IMG/VR virus record: IMGVR_UViG_3300032315_000301
Span: 1-41,472 of that record
Length of the DNA: 41,472 nt
Reading direction: 5' to 3' (one strand)
From: a virus
The notes beneath the pieces were generated by a model. That model made no database searches, had not been told where the DNA came from, and worked only from the letters and a program-made list of their open reading frames with translations. The stretch's first letter is position 1. Each line of letters begins with the position of its first letter. Of this stretch, positions 25,671-32,116 are shown piece after piece. The translations under genes were made by a program, and so were the position numbers.

Positions 25671-25915
25671 AGCTCACACTCATGATCGAGCAGCCCCCCG
25701 AGGCTGACCCCCGTTCGCAGGAACTCGACACATCACAGCGTGGGTGGGTGACCGTGCTCGATGAGCACGGCACCCCCCTCCTGCGCCTGTGGATAGACCC
25801 CGAGGGCGGGTCGTTAGGTCTCGGGATCTACGGCCCCCTCGGGGACTTCATTATGTCGGGCACGTTGAGTCCGACTGAATCCTCACACTCGTGGCGGTTC
25901 CGCTACTCAGGCTGA
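25667..25915 (+). CDS. small beta-rich protein, function unknown
   Basis: 82 residues; ATG overlaps the previous stop by four bases. Begins KLTLMIEQPPEADP and continues with short beta-type segments (WVTVLDEHGTPLLRLWIDPE, GGSLGLGIYGPLGDFIMSG), ending HSWRFRYSG. Last gene before a terminator. No family is recognised. Confidence 0.6.
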   Translation: MKLTLMIEQPPEADPRSQELDTSQRGWVTVLDEHGTPLLRLWIDPEGGSLGLGIYGPLGDFIMSGTLSPTESSHSWRFRYSG

Positions 25916-25919
25916 GATC

Positions 25920-25938
25920 AACCCCCCGAAGGGGGGTT
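25920..25938 (+). terminator. terminator closing the first part of the accessory cassette
   Basis: AACCCCCC, GAA, GGGGGGTT: a perfect 8-bp stem with a tight loop five bases past the stop. It is followed by a new leader region, so the DUF932-type gene likely has its own promoter. Confidence 0.7.
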
Positions 25939-25945
25939 GCCTCGG

Positions 25946-26002
25946 CTGCTATCCTTGATTGCAACCTGCTAACCCAGCAGGCTAACCCAGAAAGGACACA
26001 CC
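25946..26002 (+). promoter_or_regulatory. leader of the DUF932-type gene with repeats and hairpin
   Basis: Contains CTGCTATCCT (25946-25955), shared with the amidoligase leader, then TGATTGCAAC. A small stem-loop follows (CCTGCT/AGCAGG, 25965-25981), along with a direct repeat GCTAACCCAG (25968-25977 and 25981-25990). AAGGACACACC then leads to ATG; the same ribosome-site block recurs before 27083. A promoter or operator is likely, but no minus-35 is evident. Confidence 0.4.
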
Positions 26003-27028
26003 ATGGCACACGAACTCGAGAGCATGGGCGACACGTACAGTTTCTACGCCCTGCGCACACCCGGCTGGCACAAACTCGGCACCGTTGTCGAGGAGGCAGT
26101 CGACATTGACCAGGCCCTACGCCTGGCCAACATGGAGTGGGACTTCTCACTCGAACCCATCACCACCACACACGTCAGCCTCAATGGCGTGACCACCATC
26201 GAGGTGCCCAACAAGCGGGCCGTCGTGCGCACACGCCAGAGTGACGGCGACATCCGTGCGCTTGGGGTTGTGGGTGACCGCTTCGTCGTTCACACACCCC
26301 GTGAGATGTGGTCGTTCATCGACGGTCTCGTGGCCGGAGGTGCCGAGATCGAGACGCTCGGCTCGCTCGGGATCGGTGAGCGTGCGTTCATCACGCTCAA
26401 GCTCCCGTCGCACGTGATGGTGGGCGGTCGGGATCAGACCGACCTGTACCTGTTCTGCTCCACCGCCTTCGATGGATCGCAGGCCACACGCGCTGACCTC
26501 ACGGGAGTGCGTGTCGTGTGCGCCAACACTTGGCGTGCAGGTCAGCAGGCCAGCCAGGCTCACCTGTCCATCCGTCACACCTCATCGCTCGATTCGCGTG
26601 CGGACATTGCACGCAAGATCCTCGACATCGCCGTCGACTACGAGCAGTTCCTCGCTGACCTGGGCAACCGTCTGTACGGCACGAGCCTGCGTCACGAGGA
26701 CGCAGCACAGGTCGTGTCTGCGCTGTTCCCGTTCCCCGAGGAGATCGACCCGACCAAGGTCAAGTACGAGGATCTCTCGGCTGGTGCCAAGCGCACCGTC
26801 ACCCGTGTGCAGGAGACACGGGGCCGGGTGTTCTCCATGTACACAGACTCCCCTGTTCGTGCCGAGACGGGCACGGCATGGGGTCTCTACCAGGCAGTCA
26901 CGGAGTGGGCTGACTGGGCATCCCCCGTGCGTGGCGAGGATCGTGACAACGCCCGCGCAGAGAAGGTCCTCCTCGGCGAGGTGGACACCATCAAGGACCG
27001 GGCCCTCGAGTTGCTACTCGTGGGCTGA
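26003..27028 (+). CDS. DUF932 / phage-plasmid-like protein (TIGR03299 type)
   Basis: 341 residues with AAAGGACACACC upstream. The start TYSFYALRTPGWHKLGTVVE carries the W-H-x-L-G signature. Further landmarks are LGVVGDRFVVHTPREMW, FITLKLPSHVMVGGRD, VRVVCANTWRAG and HTSSLDSRADIARKIL, typical of this family found in phages and plasmids. Function is not established; members are often linked to DNA metabolism or accessory regions. Complete length for the family. Confidence 0.85.
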   Translation: MAHELESMGDTYSFYALRTPGWHKLGTVVEEAVDIDQALRLANMEWDFSLEPITTTHVSLNGVTTIEVPNKRAVVRTRQSDGDIRALGVVGDRFVVHTPREMWSFIDGLVAGGAEIETLGSLGIGERAFITLKLPSHVMVGGRDQTDLYLFCSTAFDGSQATRADLTGVRVVCANTWRAGQQASQAHLSIRHTSSLDSRADIARKILDIAVDYEQFLADLGNRLYGTSLRHEDAAQVVSALFPFPEEIDPTKVKYEDLSAGAKRTVTRVQETRGRVFSMYTDSPVRAETGTAWGLYQAVTEWADWASPVRGEDRDNARAEKVLLGEVDTIKDRALELLLVG

Positions 27029-27044
27029 TTGCAACATACACACA

Positions 27045-27068
27045 GGGGCGGGGCTTCGGCCCCGCCCC
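27045..27068 (+). promoter_or_regulatory. UUCG-capped intercistronic hairpin
   Basis: A perfect 10-bp stem (GGGGCGGGGC / GCCCCGCCCC) closed by TTCG lies between the DUF932-type stop and the next start. There is no T run and the next gene follows in 15 bases with its ribosome site, so this is likelier a stability or processing element than a full terminator. Confidence 0.55.
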
Positions 27069-27082
27069 AGGAAGGACACACC

Positions 27083-27376
27083 ATGAACACCGAGATCACC
27101 GTTACGTTCCCGTATTACGTGGAGCCAGCCCGTGCCATGCGCATCCTGCGCGAGGCGCTGCTCGACCACGATGAGGCGTGCGCCACGTTCGCTGGTCGCC
27201 TCATCGCTCTGCGAGGACCTCAGGTTGAGGAGCGCACATCTGACTCCGTGTCCCTGGGCATGGCCGTAGGTGCGGTCGTGTTCCCCGAGAAGGTCACACT
27301 CGCCAAGATCCTCAGGGATACCGGGTGGGATCAGGAGGTCATCCACTCGCACCTCGGCTTCCGGAGTGCGGACTAA
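27083..27376 (+). CDS. small phage protein, function unknown
   Basis: 97 residues; ATG 27083 chosen for AGGAAGGA upstream, sharing 14 leader bases with the DUF932-type gene. Begins MNTEITVTFPYYVEPARAMR, then helical, with SDSVSLGMAVGAVVFPEKVT in the centre. No motif is recognised. Its stop overlaps the next ATG (TAATG). Confidence 0.65.
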   Translation: MNTEITVTFPYYVEPARAMRILREALLDHDEACATFAGRLIALRGPQVEERTSDSVSLGMAVGAVVFPEKVTLAKILRDTGWDQEVIHSHLGFRSAD

Positions 27377-27504
27377 TGGCGACCACGAAGCGTGTGGGCA
27401 CACGCAAGTTCGGGTGGTGTCTCGACGGGCTTCACCACAAGTGCATCAGGCGCACAATTAGTGGCTACACGTGTGGCTGCGAGTGTCACGAGGAGGCGTC
27501 GTGA
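27376..27504 (+). CDS. 42-residue Cys/His-rich zinc-finger-like protein
   Basis: ATG overlaps the preceding stop. The sequence has WCLDGLHHKC and YTCGCECH, with four Cys and three His spaced like a small zinc-binding knuckle, on a basic N-terminus (TTKRVGTRK). Probably nucleic-acid or protein binding; function is unknown. Confidence 0.6.
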   Translation: MATTKRVGTRKFGWCLDGLHHKCIRRTISGYTCGCECHEEAS

Positions 27505-27776
27505 GCGTGCAGTGGGAGGACCCACCCAACCAGTCGACCCACACACACAAGCGTGCAGTCAAGATGGCAGAGACCATCGCCTCACGCCCGGGTGACTGGG
27601 CGCTCGTGGCAACGTACCCCCTCACCGAGTCGGGCCACTCGTCCGCCAAGTCCCGTGCGTACAACATCCGGCACGGCAGGCTCAGTGCGTACAACATCGT
27701 CGGCAAGTTCGATGCTACGTGTAGGCGCACTCCTGACGGCTGGAAGGTGTACGTCAAGTACAGGAGTAAGCCATGA
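27501..27776 (+). CDS. small basic phage protein, function unknown
   Basis: 91 residues from GTG 27501, overlapping the previous stop (GTGA), with CGAGGAGG upstream. Contains THTHKRAVKMAETIASRPGD, WALVATYPLTESGHSSAKS and RAYNIRHGRLSAYNIVGKFD, ending in a basic beta hairpin (WKVYVKYRSKP). This composition is seen in small actinobacterial-phage proteins that may bind DNA; not proven. Confidence 0.65.
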   Translation: MSVQWEDPPNQSTHTHKRAVKMAETIASRPGDWALVATYPLTESGHSSAKSRAYNIRHGRLSAYNIVGKFDATCRRTPDGWKVYVKYRSKP

Positions 27777-28060
27777 GGATCAAGCCCACCGAGATACGGC
27801 TGGTCGCCGACGTGATCAGTCGTGAGTACGACAGTGCGGGCGAGGCAGCCGAGGCTGCCATCCGTGCGCTCGATGAGAAGCGCGCTCGTGACAACGAGAT
27901 GTGGTGCTTCCTGTACTACGACCCGAACAACAAGGTGTACATCACCTTCGGGCCGTACCCTACAAAGGCAGCAGCGGAGCGGGCACGCAAGAACCTTGTG
28001 TCGCCCGGTCCGGAACCGGCACGGGGTATGCCCCTCAAGTTACGGGAGGAGCCTGAGTAG
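27773..28060 (+). CDS. small phage protein, function unknown
   Basis: 95 residues; ATG overlaps the previous stop. N-terminal basic helix (KPTEIRLVADVISREYDSAG), an Ala/Glu/Arg-rich helix, then MWCFLYYDPNNKVYITFGPY and a second helix. The centre looks like a small alpha-beta fold. No family is recognised. Confidence 0.6.
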   Translation: MRIKPTEIRLVADVISREYDSAGEAAEAAIRALDEKRARDNEMWCFLYYDPNNKVYITFGPYPTKAAAERARKNLVSPGPEPARGMPLKLREEPE

Positions 28061-28213
28061 GTGATCTGGCTTGCGCTCAGCATGATCTGGATCATGATGC
28101 TCATCGTTAGTCCCGAACGAACGGCAACACTGACCGTCATAGGCGGGCTTATGTTGTTCGCCCTCAGGCAACTGTGGGTGTGGTACGAGGATCGTCAGGA
28201 GGGCGGCTCATAG
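28061..28213 (+). CDS. 50-residue membrane protein with two spans
   Basis: GTG directly follows the previous stop, with GGGAGGAG 10-15 bases upstream. Two hydrophobic segments (LALSMIWIMMLIV and ATLTVIGGLMLFALRQL) flank a short charged loop (SPERT), and the end is charged (YEDRQEGGS). Could be an accessory holin-like or membrane-targeting protein; nothing decides. Last gene of the cassette, its end lies inside the convergent terminator. Confidence 0.6.
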   Translation: MIWLALSMIWIMMLIVSPERTATLTVIGGLMLFALRQLWVWYEDRQEGGS

Positions 28214-28225
28214 GGCCGCCCTCCT
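28197..28225. terminator. bidirectional terminator between convergent operons
   Basis: An 11-bp perfect stem (AGGAGGGCGGC / GCCGCCCTCCT) with a 7-nt loop spans the end of the plus cassette and lies just past the stop (28230) of the minus-strand sigma-like gene. It serves both directions. Confidence 0.8.
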
Positions 28226-28229
28226 TGCG

Positions 28230-28862
28230 TTACCAGGGGCTCTCCCCACCCAGGGATTGCAGCACCTTCGTCATGGCACGATCGAGCCGCTGCTCAACCG
28301 CCTGCCTGCTCACGTCGAACGTCTCCCCGATCACCTTGGTCGGGACCCCATCCCCGTAAGCCATCATCACCATGGCATACGAGTCGGGATCGAGGCTGCC
28401 CAACGCACGCTGCACATCTGCCAGCATGGCCTGTGTATTGCCACCCTCGGACGGGTCCTGCGTGCCACGCACCCGCTCCTCGGATGTCTGCCCCGCCAGT
28501 GACGACAGGCCATTAGCCTGGGCCCCGATCAGGTCCTCGAGCAGGACTCGATTGTAGAAGAACTCATCACGTGTGGTGTAGCCGGAAGCCTGAGCCTTCA
28601 TGCGTCGGCAGTACCGCTCGGCCACGCGGGACAGGGCCTTCATCAGAGCAGCCTCGCCCCGCCTACGGTCGGCGCCAGGATCACGTGCCAGGTACTCGTG
28701 CACCTTGTCACGCTTGCGCCACGCCCACATGAGCAGCTCCTGGCGCACATCAGGTACCTCTACGAACCTTCGGTACCTACGCGCAACGGCAAAGGCGACA
28801 CTTGCCACGATGTCGTGGACATCCTCCTCGGATACCCCTTCGGGCCAGGTAGTTACGACCAC
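28230..28862 (-). CDS. sigma-70-like transcription factor
   Basis: 210 residues from GTG 28862, overlapping the previous gene by ten bases. The N-terminal part (EEDVHDIVASVAFAVARRYR, VPDVRQELLMWAW) resembles sigma region 2. After a charged linker, residues about 150-205 (LADVQRALGSLDPDSYAMVM, VIGETFDVSRQAVEQRLDRA) are a region-4 helix-turn-helix that would contact the minus-35 box. It may redirect host RNA polymerase to phage promoters. Region 2 is degenerate, so it may act only as a DNA-binding regulator. Confidence 0.7.
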   Translation of the reverse strand: MVVTTWPEGVSEEDVHDIVASVAFAVARRYRRFVEVPDVRQELLMWAWRKRDKVHEYLARDPGADRRRGEAALMKALSRVAERYCRRMKAQASGYTTRDEFFYNRVLLEDLIGAQANGLSSLAGQTSEERVRGTQDPSEGGNTQAMLADVQRALGSLDPDSYAMVMMAYGDGVPTKVIGETFDVSRQAVEQRLDRAMTKVLQSLGGESPW

Positions 28863-29596
28863 TCCTGACCCCCGTAGCGGATCTTGTGCCCGACGATGGG
28901 CACCAGTTCGGGGATGCCGTTGTCGATGATGCCGATACCCTGAGTCCAGTTAGCCGACATGCCAGGGCCGAGGTAGTCGGCCTTGCGCATGTCCATAAGG
29001 CAGCCCACCTCCATACCCCACAGGTACTTGGTGATGCGCCCGTTCAGGGAGCGGTGATCATGTTGCAATCCCAACCGATGCGTGTGCCCTGTCACACACG
29101 AGTAGCCCCACTTGCGGGCCAGACCCATGGCTGTCGAGCCAGCGATGCGCGAGAGCGAACCCTCATCGCCATGGGCAAGAAGCCATCCGGGTGTGAAGGT
29201 GAATGGCTTGGTGTGCCAGGTGATCGAGAGCTCACCGAGGCCGACCAGCTTGGTGTACTCAAGGTCACGCAAGCTGGCTAGTGCTGGCGCATAGCGCCGC
29301 ACGTAGGTGTCGATGCGATCGGTGTGATTGGACCTCATCAGATGGAAAGGCTTGTCGCCCAGTGCTTCACGGAACTGGGCGAGGATCTTATGGGTCGTGT
29401 CTAGGCCCTTCTGTAACGTGCCTGCATACTCCCCCGCCATGCCCTTGTTCCAGCGACTCGGCTCAGGTGAGTCGCACTCATCGCCCACGCACAACAGGCC
29501 ATCGGGCTCAACGTCACGGACGAACTGGGTGACTAGGTCAACGCTGCGCTGATCGTGATCGGGGACCTGGAGGTCGCTGATGACAACCCACCTCAT
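28853..29596 (-). CDS. calcineurin-like metallophosphoesterase
   Basis: 247 residues. The family motifs are present in order: VISDLQVPDHD (5-15), VGDECD (37-42), SNH (89-91), AHGDEG (141-146) and GHTHR (170-174). These coordinate two metal ions for phosphoester hydrolysis. The usual D-x-H of motif I is D-x-Q here, as seen in many phage relatives. It lies in the replication operon, so a nucleotide or DNA-end substrate is plausible. The start overlaps the preceding gene by four bases. Confidence 0.85.
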   Translation of the reverse strand: MRWVVISDLQVPDHDQRSVDLVTQFVRDVEPDGLLCVGDECDSPEPSRWNKGMAGEYAGTLQKGLDTTHKILAQFREALGDKPFHLMRSNHTDRIDTYVRRYAPALASLRDLEYTKLVGLGELSITWHTKPFTFTPGWLLAHGDEGSLSRIAGSTAMGLARKWGYSCVTGHTHRLGLQHDHRSLNGRITKYLWGMEVGCLMDMRKADYLGPGMSANWTQGIGIIDNGIPELVPIVGHKIRYGGQEWS

Positions 29597-29970
29597 GGCT
29601 TGCCCATCGGTAGTCCGAACTGGTCAAGGATGACCAGCCTCCCGATCACGCCGTAGTTGGCAAGGTCACCGAACGTCTCGAGCAGTGGCTCACCCACTGC
29701 ATCCTCCACGTCATGGTCGATCATGTGGTTGATGCGTGCGAGCTTGTCCCATACGCGTACCCGCAGCCCATTGAGGGCTGACCCTGGGCTTTGCAGGATG
29801 TTGAGCGGCCCATAGTTATGGTGCTTACGTAGCAGCAGGTCATGCAGGTAATCGAACTGGGCAGCTACTGCTGCCTCGAATATGGTGGGGCCTTGACTGT
29901 CACCTCTCCCGACGGTGACACTCGAACCACCACCAATCCGTAGGTTCTGGCCCATTGTGTAATCAACCAC
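29593..29970 (-). CDS. DUF1599-like / nucleotide-modification-associated protein
   Basis: 125 residues; GTG 29970 chosen because GAGGAGGA stands five bases upstream. The C-terminal pattern LLLRKHHNYGPLNI, VRVWDKLARINHMI and GEPLLETFGDLANYGVIGR is that of a small all-alpha phage domain linked to DUF1599 or nucleotide-modification-associated proteins, possibly MazG-like. A second short gene with a similar WAKELARI segment lies at 31674-31889. The biochemical role is uncertain. Confidence 0.65.
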   Translation of the reverse strand: MVDYTMGQNLRIGGGSSVTVGRGDSQGPTIFEAAVAAQFDYLHDLLLRKHHNYGPLNILQSPGSALNGLRVRVWDKLARINHMIDHDVEDAVGEPLLETFGDLANYGVIGRLVILDQFGLPMGKP

Positions 29971-29989
29971 GAGTCCTCCTCGGTCGGGG

Positions 29990-30607
29990 TCACATCACCT
30001 CCAGGCCGAGGAGTTCGACCAAGGCGTCTCGTCCATGTGTAACGACGAACTTGTTGGCATCTATTCCAGGTGGCAGCAGTACGTTGCGAGCCTCAGGCAG
30101 GTCAGACATGATCCTCTTGGCCAGCTCCTGGCCGGGGTTAGACCCGTCGTCCTTCTCGTCGTTGTCAGTCAGGACGATGATCTCGTCGTAGCCATCCAGG
30201 CAGCGAGCCATGTGCGGCTTCCAGTGCGTGACCCCAGCCACACCCACGGCTGTCAGGCCACATACACCTGACACCGTGACGGTATCCATCTCACCCTCGC
30301 AGATGATGACGAAGCGGGATAGTGGAATCAGGTCGGTGACGTTGTACAGCCTGGACTTCTGGCCCTGTGGGGCCAGGTAGCGGGGGCCAGCACCCTCGGA
30401 TATGCGACGAAACTTGATGGCCTTACAGCCACCAACACTGGTCATGTAGGGAATGGACAGCATCCCCTCATACATGGAGTGGACGGGGTCGGGGTTACTT
30501 ACGTAACCAAGACGGAACGTAACGGCTGTTGTTTCGTCCACTCCCCTGTCTTCTAGGTACGATAGAGCTGGACTGTCGAGCAGTTGATCCGCGTACCTCT
30601 CGGCCAC
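29990..30607 (-). CDS. DNA primase, Toprim-containing part
   Basis: About 205 residues from a GTG at 30607, the only start in frame close to the first homologous residues; no good ribosome site is visible. ALSYLEDRGVDETTAVTFRL resembles the DnaG region after the zinc domain. The Toprim core is VIICEGEMDTV (100-110) and IIVLTDNDEKDDG (143-155), with E104 and D148-x-D150 as metal ligands. It overlaps the zinc-domain gene by about 110 bases in another frame (+1 relative), so it is either translated by reinitiation or joined by frameshift. Confidence 0.75.
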   Translation of the reverse strand: MAERYADQLLDSPALSYLEDRGVDETTAVTFRLGYVSNPDPVHSMYEGMLSIPYMTSVGGCKAIKFRRISEGAGPRYLAPQGQKSRLYNVTDLIPLSRFVIICEGEMDTVTVSGVCGLTAVGVAGVTHWKPHMARCLDGYDEIIVLTDNDEKDDGSNPGQELAKRIMSDLPEARNVLLPPGIDANKFVVTHGRDALVELLGLEVM

Positions 30608-30896
30608 TCTTGTTAGCCATGTCTCTGAATAGCTCGACTGCTGCGGCAAAACCCACACCCTCTTTCTCCATGATGAGGTTGTAGGCGTCGCCACTCGCTT
30701 GACAAGCGAAGCACTGCCACAACCCCGAGCTTGTATTGACCGAGGCACTTGCGTGCCTGTCATCATGAACAGGACAGGTGATGACCCTGTTCCCGTATCC
30801 ATTGGGCCAGCGCAAGTCGTAGTGCTCGAAGACAATCTCCAACGCCTGGGCGTTGTCGATCTCGGCCACGTTCAGGCGTGGCTTACTCGAACCCAC
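30495..30896 (-). CDS. DNA primase, zinc-binding part
   Basis: About 133 residues from GTG 30896 (GGAAGAAG upstream); GTG 30869 is an alternative. Residues 41-65 form the CHC2-type zinc motif CPVHDDRHAS ... QCFACQASGD, followed by AYNLIMEKEGVGFAAAVELF, just as in DnaG N-terminal domains. The C-terminal tail is basic and low-complexity (VPRRQGSGRNNSRYVPSWLR), suggesting a true end rather than a sequencing error. The Toprim part follows in a different frame. Confidence 0.72.
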   Translation of the reverse strand: MGSSKPRLNVAEIDNAQALEIVFEHYDLRWPNGYGNRVITCPVHDDRHASASVNTSSGLWQCFACQASGDAYNLIMEKEGVGFAAAVELFRDMANKSGREVRGSTARQSSSIVPRRQGSGRNNSRYVPSWLRK

Positions 30897-31269
30897 GGTG
30901 CTTCTTCCAGTTGGCTGCCTCGACCTTGGCCTCTTCGATCCACTCGGCCAGGTCCATGGACTTGCGATTCTTGGCCTCGATGATGGTGACCCATCCGACT
31001 CGCCCATAACCCATGGCCTCGTTCAGATCCAGGTAGGAGTCGTACTCCATCGTCAAGTACGCCTGGCCTATCCCCTTCATGCGCCTCTTGTGCAGGGCAG
31101 CGGGGATCACGATGGAGGGCTTGAACATCGCTGCCGATTGCAGGGCCAGGTCACCCTCGTCATGGGTGCCCGTAGCCCTGAGCCGCTCGATGCTCAGGCC
31201 ACGCGCACGCGCGTGATTCTGCGCGTCACGCTCAAAGGCCCCCCCCTTCGCCTTCTGCGCCGAGGTCAT
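30883..31269 (-). CDS. Holliday-junction-resolvase-like / PD-(D/E)XK nuclease
   Basis: 128 residues; ATG 31269 overlaps the stop of the upstream small gene (ATGA), which decides the start. AKGGAFERDAQNHARARGL, then EGDLALQS and GWVTIIEAKNRKSMDLAEWI give the E-x(n)-GD-x(n)-E-x-K catalytic order of phage resolvase-type nucleases. A helical tail follows (EEAKVEAANWKKH). It probably resolves branched DNA before packaging. The family is inferred from motifs only. Confidence 0.75.
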   Translation of the reverse strand: MTSAQKAKGGAFERDAQNHARARGLSIERLRATGTHDEGDLALQSAAMFKPSIVIPAALHKRRMKGIGQAYLTMEYDSYLDLNEAMGYGRVGWVTIIEAKNRKSMDLAEWIEEAKVEAANWKKHRGFE

Positions 31270-31439
31270 GGCACGCTGGGAATGACGGCGACGGAGTCCA
31301 GTCCAACCGAGTGCTGGCACCCACAGGAACTGGAGCACTGACCATGCGCTGCCTCGGCGGCAGTGAGGTAAGCACCATGTCCATACCTACGCCACATCTT
31401 ATTGTACTCGGCCCCACGCAGGCAGGTCTCGCATATCAT
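31266..31439 (-). CDS. 57-residue zinc-ribbon-like protein
   Basis: ATG overlaps the WhiB stop (ATGA) and its own stop overlaps the next start. MICETCLRGAEYNKMWRRYG carries C-x2-C; later CSSSCGCQH supplies three more Cys and a His. Two metal-binding clusters around a short helix fit a small zinc protein. Function is unknown; coupling to WhiB and the nuclease suggests coordinated expression. Confidence 0.62.
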   Translation of the reverse strand: MICETCLRGAEYNKMWRRYGHGAYLTAAEAAHGQCSSSCGCQHSVGLDSVAVIPSVP

Positions 31440-31702
31440 GACGCCCCCGACAGCGGCTCGAACTTAATCCCAAGGGACTTGCGCAAGGAGATGCGCTCGC
31501 GTCGGGTCGTGCCACCCCACCAGCCGTACTCCTCATGATGCAGTGCCCAGCTACGGCACTGCACGAGTACGGGACAGTGGCTGCACGTGTCGACAAGCAG
31601 GGCGCGATGCATGAGGATTCCATTCCCGGCAGGCTCTTCAAAGAAGGGCTCGCTTCCCACCTGAGTGCACGGCTCATTCCCGGTGAAGTTCGGGTACTTC
31701 AT
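31436..31702 (-). CDS. WhiB-family Fe-S transcriptional regulator
   Basis: 88 residues; ATG 31702 chosen for GGGAG upstream over a TTG two codons earlier. The four WhiB cysteines are C12 (PCTQVGSEPFF), C40, C43 and C49 (DTCSHCPVLVQCR), and the beta-turn signature YGWWGGTT spans 59-66, followed by a basic RRERISLRKSL stretch for DNA contact. WhiB proteins are confined to actinobacteria and their phages and bind a 4Fe-4S cluster and sigma-A. It likely tunes host transcription or excludes other phages. Confidence 0.93.
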   Translation of the reverse strand: MKYPNFTGNEPCTQVGSEPFFEEPAGNGILMHRALLVDTCSHCPVLVQCRSWALHHEEYGWWGGTTRRERISLRKSLGIKFEPLSGAS

Positions 31703-31889
31703 TGACAATCACTCCCATTCTCTTGCGGTACTCGCCCGTTACCATGTTGCTAATGTGCGAGGTAAATGAGTGGAGTTCATCCACGGCCTCGTCATTGAGG
31801 AGCTCTAAAGTGTGCTTGGTAATTACAGTGCTTATTCGCGCAAGCTCCTTGGCCCACCAGATCTCGACTATCTTGAACCGGCCCGCCAC
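31674..31889 (-). CDS. small helical protein, function unknown
   Basis: 71 residues from GTG 31889 (AGAAGGGAAACTT upstream); a longer frame exists but its added residues look like a shadow of the preceding gene. VAGRFKIVEIWWAKELARIS, then a mostly helical stretch (ELLNDEAVDELHSFTSHISN). It overlaps both neighbours, so it is translationally coupled. The WAKELARI segment recalls WDKLARI in the 29593-29970 protein, so the two may be distantly related. Confidence 0.55.
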   Translation of the reverse strand: MAGRFKIVEIWWAKELARISTVITKHTLELLNDEAVDELHSFTSHISNMVTGEYRKRMGVIVNEVPELHRE

Positions 31890-32116
31890 AAGTTTCCCTT
31901 CTCGTGGAGCTCGGCAATACGTGGCACCAGCCACGCCAGGATCTCCCTGCATGTACAAGTGGTACAGCCACAGAACGGCATGCCGCTTTCTGTGGCGTAG
32001 AAGTAGCCGTCGTCGCTGTCGTACATTGCGGAACTCAACTGGTCGAAGTAGTGGACCATGCTGGTCTCCACAATGTGCATGGCGTCGGAGTCGAAGTCCC
32101 AGTCGTCTAGTGCCAC
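31868..32116 (-). CDS. small acidic phage protein, function unknown
   Basis: 82 residues from GTG 32116, which lies inside the end of the helicase gene and has GAGGCG upstream. Acidic start (LDDWDFDSDAMHIVETSMVH), then YDSDDGYFYATESGMPFCGC and CTTCTCREILAWLVPRIAEL. The Cys cluster CGCTTCTC may bind metal. No family is recognised. Confidence 0.55.
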   Translation of the reverse strand: MALDDWDFDSDAMHIVETSMVHYFDQLSSAMYDSDDGYFYATESGMPFCGCTTCTCREILAWLVPRIAELHEKGNLWRAGSR

